Part shown: piece after piece, positions 9,005 through 17,478 of the stretch | How the letters are laid out: each line of letters opens with the position of its first letter | Numbering within the stretch: the stretch's first letter is position 1 | Assembly: GCA_964630775.1 (NCBI GenBank) | Contig: CAZVYY010000014.1 | Span: forward strand, 23,345-87,344 | Reading direction: 5' to 3' | DNA: 64,000 bases | Source of the DNA: Anaeroglomus sp964630775 | Lineage (GTDB): Bacteria; Planctomycetota; Phycisphaerae; Sedimentisphaerales; Anaerohalosphaeraceae | Position numbers and translations under genes: made by a program | The notes under the pieces: generated by a model | Databases searched by the model: none | The model's input: only the letters and a program-made list of their open reading frames with translations | What the model was told of the DNA's origin: nothing

Positions 9005-12000
9005 CTATTGCTGCTGCAGAATCTTCACGGGACCAAGCAATCCGGAATCTGCGGGTTTCCAGTCCGGTTTAACCTGAATATTCGTATTGGTAAGCCGCTT
9101 TTCTTTGGGGAGTTTTTCGTCTGCCAGCAGGCGATTCCTCCAGGAATTGACCACAGCAATCTCCACTGTATTTGTACCGGATTTGAGTGCTTTGGTAACA
9201 TCCACACGGAACGGGCTGGTCCAGACCACACCTAAATCTGTGCCGTTAAGTATGACTCGGGCAATACCGGAGTCTTCGACCCGCCCCAGATCCAGAAGAT
9301 ACGATGTTGACGAATCTAAACGGTCGATCGTAAATCCTTTGCGATAAACAGCTTTCCCGGAATAATCCTGAATCCCCTGCTGAGGATGTGATTTCCAACT
9401 CATCAGGTCGTCAAAGATAATCTCCTCCGGCCCACCCCATCGGGTATCAAAACGCACTGTCCAGGGGCCGGGGATTTCCATAACTGGTTGGTAATCGGGG
9501 AAATTGGCTTGAGCGGGGCCGGATTGGGTTTGAGGAATCGCTTGGTTAAATACAATAATCTGCGAACCATTCGGAGCAAAACGCAGGGGGATTGTCGTCC
9601 TGCCATCGTGCTGCTGGAAAGCGGATGCCATTTGCCGCTGTCCTGTGAGTGGATTCCACAACTCCGGCTGGCGTCCGGCAACACGGAATGTACATTGCAC
9701 ATCCAGCTCTTTTTCCTGTTGATTGCAGACAAAATAGACATCCCTGCCCTGAATTATGTAGTGGATATAATCGATAGTCAAAGAGGGGAGGTCTGTCTCA
9801 AAATCGGGCCGCAGCTTCTGTTCCAAAAGCACCTGCCGGGCAGTCTTGCCCCACAGGATTTTGCCTTTTCCAAACGTATTGGAGCCTGCTGCATCAGCGG
9901 AGCTGCCCCATAATTGGTCCGTAAGCGTTTTAAATTCCGTATCCGAGGCCGGGTAGCCCACAAGGCTGGCCGTCTTTTGCGGCCTGGGACCAAGTACAAT
10001 CCCGCCCTGTTCGACCAGGTCCTTTACTTTTTTGAGGACCGCCAGAGAAAGCACTTTATGGTTGGGTAAAACCAGCAGGCGATATCGCACTCCGCTTTTC
10101 AGGACGATCTGCCCCTGTTCTACGGATGCAAAGTTCAGCAGAGCTTCTTCATTGATCACGTCATAATCATAGCCCGGCAGCACCCCGGCCGGATCGGACT
10201 CTTTGAGCGGCATCAGGTTCGGGACATGGTCGCCATAGTAATACAGAACATCGGCAACGAACTGCCCCTGCTGAACCAGATACTGACAGCGCGTCATATA
10301 GCTGATAAAGCCCTCGGCTTCATTCCACCAGGTCACCTGCGGATTAAAGTGCGTACCCGCAAAATATTCCTGGCCTGGAAAGCCCATGGATTCGGGCGAA
10401 CAGGTAAACGTATGAACAAAGGCCAGATTCAGCCCCGAACAAATCTCATGGTCGAAACTGGGCTTCTGGGCTTTCCACAGGACGTCGTCCCAGTGCGGGC
10501 CGATGGTCGTAAAGGACTCGGCACCCACTAATTTTTTGCCATAGATATGAGCAGCCGAGGACGATTGCTTGACGAAAAACCGCTGTTCCGGCCTGGGCCG
10601 ATGCGGTGACGGCGCCCAGAATTCCCCCATCATCATATCGTTGCGTCCAAGGCATTTGATGGCATCGAACGGCCCGGCGTGGGGCCCGCCGGATTCCGGA
10701 TGAATGCCCATGTTGTACTTATGGGACAATTCCGCAAAAAGCTGATAATGGTCCGCCACGCAATCCCCCAGTGTCTTGCGGAAATCAGCCAGGAAGCGAT
10801 TGCTCAAGTCCCTGCTGCCAACAATCTTTCCGGCAATCACCGGTAGATACGGCAGCAAATCATATCCGCGATAGGCTTGAAATTGCCGGCGCAAATTCGG
10901 TGTCCAATTGGAACCGCCGCATTCCCAACTGTCGGTATGCAGGTACTTGAGCGTCTTGCCGGCCAATGGCCTGATGTCGTTTAAAAGCGGTTCAACCGCC
11001 TGCCGCCAGTAAAAACGCAAAGCCTCCGGATCCATATAATCAATCACCAGTCCCTTCCACTGGCCGCTATAGGTGGACACCTCGGCACCATTGACAGTAT
11101 AACCAAACCGCAGGACCACCCAGTCGCCCGCAGGACAATCCCATTGAAGATTTCCCTGTGAATCCATTTTATCAGTCAAATCGAGAATCTGACCGGCCAA
11201 CACATCCGGCTCGGATTCGACGGCTTCCTCTTCCAGCAGAAAACGACAATCCGGGGCCGACATTCCCAACTCCTGAAACATCGCTTTCAAAGCCAAATCG
11301 CGAAGAGGTCGGGATTGCAATGCTGGTGAAACCGAAACAGGCTGGTTGTCTTTGCCGACAAAATGGATTTCAGCAATCTGGACATTGCGAGGGGACTGCG
11401 ATGCATGAGGATCATAGGCATCTGTAATTAACAGGCGAAACAGGGTACAGGCTGAAGGGGTAAATGGTTTCGATGTTTTCTTCCCATCGTCCAGCGTCAT
11501 GGAGCCAAGCAAGTTGAACACCACGCCATCGGAAGAGGCCTGTAATTGACACGCTTTGGGGCCATATCCGGGACGCCCCTGAATCGTAATGCCGGAAAGG
11601 ATAGTCGGTTCGGCAAAGCGGACTTCAAGCCACTGCGGCTTCTGAGCCGAAGGCCCCTGCCCTGCTGATGTTCCCTCCGAAACCCAGAATGTCTCGATAT
11701 TTCCATCGATCGCCAGTGCAGCGGGATATTCCGGCTGAGCGGAACTGGAACGAATTTCGGTTTTTCCCCGAACGGAGGCCTTTTTAACCGGATAGGCAAG
11801 AATCGCGATATCGCGATAATAATTGCTGCGTTTTTTCGGTTCGGCAAGCTTCAGATTAACCTTTTGCGGACCCGAAATCATCTGTTCCGACCAGGTCAGC
11901 ATCTTGGCCGCATAATCCGGCGTAATCATCGGGCCGCCGAGGTTCCAGCCGCTCTGGATGCACAGGCTTAGCTCCAGACCAAGCCGGTCAGCCTCCCGGA

Positions 12001-12328
12001 CGGCATGTTTGAACAATTCCCGCCATGCATCGGACATATACACCGGGCCTTCGGGGACCTGCTGATTACCCCGCTGTTCGGCCCCGCCGGCATCGAATAT
12101 CAGGGCACCGCTGAAGCCTTTGGCCTTCATTTCCTCCAGGTCGCGGGTAATCGCCTGCTTAGTTACATTGCCGTTAAGCCACCACCAGAAACAGCGAATT
12201 CCAAAACGGCTGTCCGGCCGGGCAAATCCTGCCTCCAGACTCTCCGCCCCCCCCAAACATGGCCCGGTCAGGACAAAAAACATCGTCATTACCGCAACAA
12301 TCCCACAATATCCTTTTTCATGTATCAT
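9005..12328 (-). CDS. Secreted glycoside hydrolase, GH106-type alpha-L-rhamnosidase
   Basis: This is a protein of about 1,107 residues with a signal peptide (CGIVAVMTMFFVLTG then GPCLGGAES). The N-terminal GH106 signature is visible: GFARPDSRFGIRCFWWWLNG, then TRDLEEMKAKGFSGALIFD. A discoidin-like F5/8 type C insert (SSSAQPEYPAALAIDGNIE, PQWLEVRFAEPTILSGITIQ) lies at about 195-325. The catalytic barrel and a C-terminal jelly-roll (SGKAVYRKGFTI, YLLDLGRVEDSGIARVILNG, ALKSGTNTVEIAVVNSWRN) follow. AGAGG lies 5 bases before the ATG at 12328; the ATG just before it (12331) is possible, while an upstream extension to 12388 lacks a signal peptide at its end. It probably removes L-rhamnose from plant or algal glycans in the periplasm or outside. 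Confidence 0.88.
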   Translation of the reverse strand: MIHEKGYCGIVAVMTMFFVLTGPCLGGAESLEAGFARPDSRFGIRCFWWWLNGNVTKQAITRDLEEMKAKGFSGALIFDAGGAEQRGNQQVPEGPVYMSDAWRELFKHAVREADRLGLELSLCIQSGWNLGGPMITPDYAAKMLTWSEQMISGPQKVNLKLAEPKKRSNYYRDIAILAYPVKKASVRGKTEIRSSSAQPEYPAALAIDGNIETFWVSEGTSAGQGPSAQKPQWLEVRFAEPTILSGITIQGRPGYGPKACQLQASSDGVVFNLLGSMTLDDGKKTSKPFTPSACTLFRLLITDAYDPHASQSPRNVQIAEIHFVGKDNQPVSVSPALQSRPLRDLALKAMFQELGMSAPDCRFLLEEEAVESEPDVLAGQILDLTDKMDSQGNLQWDCPAGDWVVLRFGYTVNGAEVSTYSGQWKGLVIDYMDPEALRFYWRQAVEPLLNDIRPLAGKTLKYLHTDSWECGGSNWTPNLRRQFQAYRGYDLLPYLPVIAGKIVGSRDLSNRFLADFRKTLGDCVADHYQLFAELSHKYNMGIHPESGGPHAGPFDAIKCLGRNDMMMGEFWAPSPHRPRPEQRFFVKQSSSAAHIYGKKLVGAESFTTIGPHWDDVLWKAQKPSFDHEICSGLNLAFVHTFTCSPESMGFPGQEYFAGTHFNPQVTWWNEAEGFISYMTRCQYLVQQGQFVADVLYYYGDHVPNLMPLKESDPAGVLPGYDYDVINEEALLNFASVEQGQIVLKSGVRYRLLVLPNHKVLSLAVLKKVKDLVEQGGIVLGPRPQKTASLVGYPASDTEFKTLTDQLWGSSADAAGSNTFGKGKILWGKTARQVLLEQKLRPDFETDLPSLTIDYIHYIIQGRDVYFVCNQQEKELDVQCTFRVAGRQPELWNPLTGQRQMASAFQQHDGRTTIPLRFAPNGSQIIVFNQAIPQTQSGPAQANFPDYQPVMEIPGPWTVRFDTRWGGPEEIIFDDLMSWKSHPQQGIQDYSGKAVYRKGFTIDRLDSSTSYLLDLGRVEDSGIARVILNGTDLGVVWTSPFRVDVTKALKSGTNTVEIAVVNSWRNRLLADEKLPKEKRLTNTNIQVKPDWKPADSGLLGPVKILQQQ

Positions 12329-12641
12329 CATGACCTCTTTTGAACCGGTTGTTTTATCTATCTTAGTATAGATAATGTTGGCACACACAAAAATTAGACA
12401 TATTTTTTTTCGTTTTGCAGTTTTTTATGAAATTACTGAACACTCGACAAAATATGAACAAAATAGTGCAAAATAAGTCACTTTATCTCTGTTCAAAAAC
12501 AAAAAAATACATTGATAATTTTACCCAATTCAGACAATATGGTGACCCAGACAGATACAGAGCATACACAAGGCCTGTACCTGCACTGTTCTTTGAACCG
12601 AGTACACTGAACGATACCAAAAATATCAACCGGGAGTATTT
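12329..12641. other. AT-rich intergenic spacer with phased A-tracts
   Basis: This is the 313-base divergent spacer between the GH106 gene and the URO-D gene. No gene was found. It contains three CAAAATA direct repeats at 12448, 12459 and 12469, spaced 11 and 10 bases, about one helical turn each. Such spacing can bend DNA or serve as a repeated protein-binding site. More A-tracts follow at about 12496-12508. Both flanking genes could be controlled from here. Confidence 0.5.
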
Positions 12642-13811
12642 ATGAAAGAAACCATGACATCACGTCAGCGGGTTGTAGAAGCCTTAAATCATCACACCCC
12701 AGACCGCGTCCCGATTGACCTTGGCGGCTTCCAGACGGGCATCCATAAAAAAGCCTACGAAGAGCTGATTGCTTATCTGGGTCTCAAAGAAGATATTGCG
12801 ATTCTGGACCCTGTGCAGCAGCTTGCCAAACCCAGCGAAGCCATCTTACAGCGCTTCCATGTGGATACCCGCTATATCACAACCAAAGGGCCGGACAGCT
12901 TTAAAGGCGGTATCGTCAAAAATACCCGTGATGGCCGCGTCTGGCATGACCTGAAAGATGAGTTTGGCGTCGTCTGGTCGATGCCGGACGACCAGCCTCT
13001 ATATATGGATATCTCTCATCACCCGCTGGCCAAAGCAACGCGTGAAGACATTAAAAGTTATCCCTTCCCAAACGGCAGAGATCCGACCCGATTTACCGGT
13101 GTCCGCGAGAAAGCACTGAAGCTGCGAAAAGAAACACCCTACGCCATCAGTACCGGCATCGGCGGGGTTGTCTATGAATACTGCTGGTATATGCGGGGGC
13201 TGGAGCAATGGTTTGTCGATATGATTGAAAATCCGGCCTTCTGCGAGGCCCTGATCGACCAGACTTGTCAGTTCTGGATGGATTATTACACAGGCTATAT
13301 GAAGGAAGTCGGAGATATTGTTGATGTAATTATGATCGGAGATGACCTGGCCGGGCAATACGGCCCCCTGTTTGCCCCGGACTTTTACAGGAAAGTCGTC
13401 AAGCCCCGCCAGAAGGCGCTGGTTCAGCACATCAAGTCACTGACCAAAGCCAAAATCTGGTACCATACCTGCGGCGGCTGCAAAGTGTATATCCCGGAAT
13501 TGCTGGATAATGGCGTCGATATTCTTAACCCCGTTCAGACCAGTGCCGAAGGGATGGACCCGGCCGTTCTGAAGAAAGAATTCGGGGCCAAGATGGTCTT
13601 CTGGGGCGGCGGCATTGATTCCCAGCATATCCTCCCCTTTGCCAGCCCGGCCGCCATTCGCAACGAAGTCCGCAAAAACATGGAGATATTCAAGACCGGC
13701 GGAGGTTATATCTTCAATAATATCCATAATATCCAGGCCGGGGTACCTGCCGAAAATATTGTCGCGATGTATGATGCCGCCTATGAATTTGGGTTCTATA
13801 ACAACAAGTAG
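12642..13811 (+). CDS. Uroporphyrinogen decarboxylase (URO-D) family protein, probably a methyltransferase-like enzyme
   Basis: This 389-residue protein has the URO-D barrel fold, seen from TSRQRVVEALNHHTPDRVPID at the start, the central DLAGQYGPLFAPDFYRKVV block, IWYHTCGGCKVYIPELLDNG, and the C-terminal GGGYIFNNIHNIQAGVPAENI. This family includes heme enzyme HemE and many corrinoid/methanol methyltransferases (MtaA-like). The sequence is not a clear HemE, and the window encodes the siroheme route to heme, which does not need HemE. GGGAG lies 6-7 bases before the ATG. The substrate is unknown. Position beside GH106 suggests, but does not prove, a role in sugar or methoxy-group metabolism. Confidence 0.85.
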   Translation: MKETMTSRQRVVEALNHHTPDRVPIDLGGFQTGIHKKAYEELIAYLGLKEDIAILDPVQQLAKPSEAILQRFHVDTRYITTKGPDSFKGGIVKNTRDGRVWHDLKDEFGVVWSMPDDQPLYMDISHHPLAKATREDIKSYPFPNGRDPTRFTGVREKALKLRKETPYAISTGIGGVVYEYCWYMRGLEQWFVDMIENPAFCEALIDQTCQFWMDYYTGYMKEVGDIVDVIMIGDDLAGQYGPLFAPDFYRKVVKPRQKALVQHIKSLTKAKIWYHTCGGCKVYIPELLDNGVDILNPVQTSAEGMDPAVLKKEFGAKMVFWGGGIDSQHILPFASPAAIRNEVRKNMEIFKTGGGYIFNNIHNIQAGVPAENIVAMYDAAYEFGFYNNK

Positions 13812-13853
13812 GAGTAATTTGCCACTGTACAATAAGCAGTGCTTATGGTAAGA

Positions 13854-13891
13854 TACCATCCCGTTGTTAACTCTATACTCAATGGATGGTA
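13854..13891 (+). promoter_or_regulatory. Hairpin over the glnS ribosome binding site
   Basis: TACCATCC (13854-13861) pairs with GGATGGTA (13884-13891), a perfect 8-bp stem with a 22-base loop. The right arm contains the probable ribosome binding site (GGATGG) 6 bases before the glnS ATG at 13896, so folding would hide it. The regulator or trigger is unknown. Confidence 0.45.
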
Positions 13892-13895
13892 AATT

Positions 13896-15602
13896 ATGGC
13901 AGAACAAGACAATATGAACACAAACAACGGGATGCCGGAGCGAATCGACTTCATCCGGCAAATCGTTATCGACGACAATAAAACCGGCAAATGGGACAAT
14001 CGGGTTCACACCCGCTTTCCACCTGAACCCAATGGCTATCTTCATATCGGCCACGCCAAGAGCATCTGTCTGAATTTCGGCATTGCGGCCGAGTTTGGCG
14101 GCAAATGCAATCTGCGATTTGACGACACAAATCCCTCCAAAGAAGAGCAGGAATATGTAGATTCCATCATCTACGATGTCAAATGGCTCGGCTGGGACTG
14201 GCAGGATCGGCTGTTTTTCGCCTCCGACTACTTCGAGCAGATGTATCAATGGGCACTGGATTTGATCCGCAAGGGCGTGGCGTATGTCTGCGACCTCAAT
14301 GGTGACCAGGTTCGTGAACATCGCGGCACGCTGACCCAGCCCGGCAAGGAAAGCCCCTACCGCAACCGCAGCGTTCAGGAGAATCTGGACCTGTTTGAGC
14401 GGATGCGAAAAGGCGAATTTCCGGATGGTTCCCGGACATTGCGTGCCAAAATCGACATGGCCCATCCCAATCTGAACATGCGTGACCCGATCATGTACCG
14501 GATTATGCACACCAGCCACCACCGCACCGGCGATGCCTGGTGCATTTACCCCACCTACGACTGGTCGCACGGATTGGAAGACTCCATCGAAGGCATCACG
14601 CATTCGATTTGCACACTGGAATTCGAAAACCACCGGCCGCTGTACGACTGGTTCCTTGACCAACTGGGCATCTATCACCCCCAGCAGATTGAATTTGCCC
14701 GGCTGAACCTGACTTACACCGTCATGAGCAAACGCAAGCTGCTGCAATTAGTCAAGGACAACTATGTCAACGGCTGGGATGATCCGCGTATGCCCACCAT
14801 TTCCGGAATGCGGCGTCGCGGCTTCAGTCCCTCGGGCATCCGGTCCTTCGCCAAAGTTATCGGCGTCAACAAAACCAACAGCACCGTCGATGTCGCCCTG
14901 CTGGAGCACTGCATCCGCGAAGACCTGAATAAGACGTCTCCGCGTGTAATGGCCGTGCTGAAACCGCTTAAGGTCGTTATCACCAATTATCCGGACGGCC
15001 AGGTGGAATGGATGGATGCGGTCAATAATCCCGAAGATCCGTCGGCGGGAACCCGCAAGGTGCCCTTCTCGAAGGTCGTTTATATCGAGCAGGACGACTT
15101 CATGGAAAATCCGCCGAGCAAGTTTTTCCGCCTGTCGCCGGGCAAGGAAGTCCGTCTGCGGTATGCCTATTTCATCAAATGCGAAAAGGCCGTCAAAGAT
15201 GCTGCGGGTAATATTGTCGAATTGCACTGCACCTACGATCCTGCCACACGCGGCGGCGATTCGCCGGATGGCCGCAAGGTCAAGGCAACCCTCCACTGGG
15301 TCGCGGATTCCAATGCCCTCGATGCAGAAATCCGGCTCTATAGCCATTTGTTTACCAGGGAAAATCCGGAAGATACACCCGAAGGCGAACATTTTACGAC
15401 CAATCTGAATCCGGATTCGCTGCAGGTTCTGACCGGCTGCAAAATCGAGCCGCACGTAAAAGACACCAAGGCCCTCGACCGCTGGCAGTTTGAGCGAATG
15501 GGCTATTTCTGTACAGACCCCGACAGCCGCAACGGCAAACTGGTCTTTAACCGAACCCTGACCCTAAAAGACACCTGGGCCAAGATCCAGCAGAAAGGGT
15601 AA
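13896..15602 (+). CDS. glnS: Glutaminyl-tRNA synthetase
   Basis: This 568-residue class I synthetase charges tRNA-Gln. The HIGH motif is in PEPNGYLHIGHAKSICLNFG near residue 50, and the KMSKS-equivalent is VMSKRKL near residue 275. The GlnRS-specific block TRFPPEPNGYLHIGH, YDWSHGLEDSIEGITHSICT and the C-terminal anticodon-binding barrels (LDRWQFERMGYFCTDPDS near the end) are all present, and the length is typical. A long open frame on the opposite strand is a codon-bias shadow. The gene follows the URO-D gene by 84 bases, with a hairpin over its ribosome binding site, and ends before a strong terminator. Confidence 0.97.
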   Translation: MAEQDNMNTNNGMPERIDFIRQIVIDDNKTGKWDNRVHTRFPPEPNGYLHIGHAKSICLNFGIAAEFGGKCNLRFDDTNPSKEEQEYVDSIIYDVKWLGWDWQDRLFFASDYFEQMYQWALDLIRKGVAYVCDLNGDQVREHRGTLTQPGKESPYRNRSVQENLDLFERMRKGEFPDGSRTLRAKIDMAHPNLNMRDPIMYRIMHTSHHRTGDAWCIYPTYDWSHGLEDSIEGITHSICTLEFENHRPLYDWFLDQLGIYHPQQIEFARLNLTYTVMSKRKLLQLVKDNYVNGWDDPRMPTISGMRRRGFSPSGIRSFAKVIGVNKTNSTVDVALLEHCIREDLNKTSPRVMAVLKPLKVVITNYPDGQVEWMDAVNNPEDPSAGTRKVPFSKVVYIEQDDFMENPPSKFFRLSPGKEVRLRYAYFIKCEKAVKDAAGNIVELHCTYDPATRGGDSPDGRKVKATLHWVADSNALDAEIRLYSHLFTRENPEDTPEGEHFTTNLNPDSLQVLTGCKIEPHVKDTKALDRWQFERMGYFCTDPDSRNGKLVFNRTLTLKDTWAKIQQKG

Positions 15603-15621
15603 AACTCTCCAAATAGTCATA

Positions 15622-15667
15622 AACCGCTGCAATTAATCGAACTACAGGTTAATTGCAGCGGTTTTTT
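15622..15667 (+). terminator. Rho-independent terminator after glnS
   Basis: AAACCGCTGCAATTAA (15622-15637) pairs with TTAATTGCAGCGGTTT (15650-15665) as a 16-bp perfect stem around a 12-base loop. The stem runs into a T tract. It starts 20 bases after the glnS stop codon. Confidence 0.93.
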
Positions 15668-15750
15668 GTATATTCTTTTTGAATAAATTTAAAACAAAGT
15701 TATACGCTGTATAAATCATCTCCTGTCTTTTTATAAACTTTTCCTATATA

Positions 15751-15779
15751 TTGACTTTCCGAGTCCATTTTGCTATTTT
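15751..15779 (+). promoter_or_regulatory. Sigma-70-like promoter for the pectate lyase gene
   Basis: TTGACT (15751-15756), a 17-base spacer and TATTTT (15774-15779). The predicted start near 15786 gives a leader of about 110 bases before the chosen ATG at 15898. Confidence 0.5.
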
Positions 15780-15897
15780 AACAGTAGGGAATGAACTTTT
15801 ACAGGGAAGGTGCTGGAAATCCATCTAAGCTACCTAACGGCATACGCATCTATGTTGACAAAAAGATGGAATAAAGATGAATTTCGGGAGACGCAGG

Positions 15898-17457
15898 ATG
15901 AAGATAATGCCGGTCCTTATTTGTTTCAGCATTGCCGCAGTTTGTGCCGCTATTCCGGCCTTCCCCGGGGCCGAAGGATATGGTGCCGTCGCCACAGGCG
16001 GCCGGGGCGGTGTAGTCTATGAGGTCACTAACCTGAACGATTCCGGCGCCGGCTCCCTGCGGGACGCCCTCAATCACAACACCCCGCGCACCATCGTATT
16101 TCGCGTCTCAGGAACCATCCACCTCAAGTCCAATTTAAGCCTCAAATACGGCAATGTGACCATCGCGGGCCAGACCGCCCCCGGCGATGGCATCTGCATC
16201 GCCAACGGCAGTCTGTATGCGGGCTATGACAACGTCATTATCCGCTATATTCGCTGCCGCCTGGGGGACCAGTGGCCCGATGGGACCGAAAACGGCGACG
16301 ATGACGCCACATGGGGCCGCTATGGCGACAGAATCATCCTGGACCATGTCACGGCAAGCTGGTCGGTGGATGAAGCCTTCTCTTATTATGTCAATACCAA
16401 CTTCACCGCCCAGTGGTGCCTGATATCAGAGAGCCTCCGCTATTCGCATCATGAAAAAGGCGCCCACGGCTACGGCGGCATCTGGGGCGGTACCAACAGC
16501 TCATGGCACCACAACCTGCTGGCCCATCACAGTTCGCGGAATCCGCGGATCGAAGGCGATATCGCCAACAATGTTGACCTGTGCAATAATGTCATTTACA
16601 ACTGGGGATTCAATAGCTGTTATGGAGGCGAAAAAGCCACCGTGAATATCGTCAACTGCTACTATAAATACGGCCCCGCAACCGACTCCGGCAAACGCTA
16701 CTGGATCGTCAATCCGAGCTATACCACCGATTCTGTTTCCGGCGCTCGTGTTTATGGTCTATGGTACATCGCAGGCAACTACGTACACGGCTATCCGGCC
16801 ATCACGGCGGATAACTGGAATGGCGGCGTTCAGCCTCAGGGCGGCACGGGAGATATCCCCTTATGCAAATCAACGACACCTTTCCCAGTGGCCGCGACGT
16901 ATCCGGTTACAGTGCAGACAGCAATGGAAGCCTATAATGACGTTCTGAATGACGCCGGTTGCAGCCTGGTCCGAGATTCCGTCGATACCCGCATCATCAG
17001 CGAAGTGCGAACCGGCACAGCCACCTACGGCGGACAGACCGGTGCCAACAAGGGGATTATTGACTCCCAGACGACCGTCGGCGGATGGCCGACACTGAAT
17101 TCATTGCCGGCTCTTGACGACAGCGATCACGACGGGATGCCCGATGTGTGGGAAAGTCCGCGGGGACTGAATCCGAACCAGCCCGCAGACCGCAACGGCG
17201 ACCGGGATGGAGACGGCTATACCAATCTGGAAGAATATCTCAACTGGCTGGTCACGCCCGCCGCCAGGGCCGACATCAACCGCAACTGCATGATTGATCT
17301 TGACGACTTCCATATCCTGGCCGCGTCGTGGATAAGTCAATCGGACAGCCCCAACTGGAATCCGGCCTGTGATATCGCCAGACCCGCCGATGGTATCGTC
17401 AATACCGCTGACTTAGTCATCCTCGTTGATAACTGGCTGTGGCCAAATGAATGGTAA
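15898..17457 (+). CDS. Secreted pectate lyase with dockerin-like tail
   Basis: The 519-residue protein starts with a signal peptide (MKIMPVLICFSIAAVCA). The pectate-lyase beta-helix opens with AFPGAEGYGAVATGGRGG and EVTNLNDSGAGSLRDAL, and continues with TIAGQTAPGDGICI, NVIIRYIRCRLGD, ILDHVTASWSVDEAFS and HHSSRNPRIEGD. The last block carries the Arg expected near the active site. From about residue 400 a calcium-binding DxDxDG segment (DSDHDGMPDVWE, DRDGDGYTNLEEYLNW) leads to a dockerin-like repeat (ADINRNCMIDLDDFHILAASW, GIVNTADLVILVDNW). The ATG at 15898 is preferred over one 21 bases upstream because it begins the signal peptide and has GGGAG 8 bases before it. It would cleave polygalacturonate outside the cell. 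Confidence 0.9.
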   Translation: MKIMPVLICFSIAAVCAAIPAFPGAEGYGAVATGGRGGVVYEVTNLNDSGAGSLRDALNHNTPRTIVFRVSGTIHLKSNLSLKYGNVTIAGQTAPGDGICIANGSLYAGYDNVIIRYIRCRLGDQWPDGTENGDDDATWGRYGDRIILDHVTASWSVDEAFSYYVNTNFTAQWCLISESLRYSHHEKGAHGYGGIWGGTNSSWHHNLLAHHSSRNPRIEGDIANNVDLCNNVIYNWGFNSCYGGEKATVNIVNCYYKYGPATDSGKRYWIVNPSYTTDSVSGARVYGLWYIAGNYVHGYPAITADNWNGGVQPQGGTGDIPLCKSTTPFPVAATYPVTVQTAMEAYNDVLNDAGCSLVRDSVDTRIISEVRTGTATYGGQTGANKGIIDSQTTVGGWPTLNSLPALDDSDHDGMPDVWESPRGLNPNQPADRNGDRDGDGYTNLEEYLNWLVTPAARADINRNCMIDLDDFHILAASWISQSDSPNWNPACDIARPADGIVNTADLVILVDNWLWPNEW

Positions 17458-17478
17458 TTTCTGCTGCTGGACTCTTCG

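Noticed and set aside
12642..13811. Assignment of the URO-D family gene as heme enzyme HemE.
   Set aside because: It is distant from HemE by eye, is not near the heme genes, and the siroheme route present here does not need HemE.
13437..14747. A 436-codon open frame on the minus strand across the end of the URO-D gene and the start of glnS.
   Set aside because: It is antisense to two strongly supported genes, has no family motifs or ribosome binding site, and is explained by codon bias.
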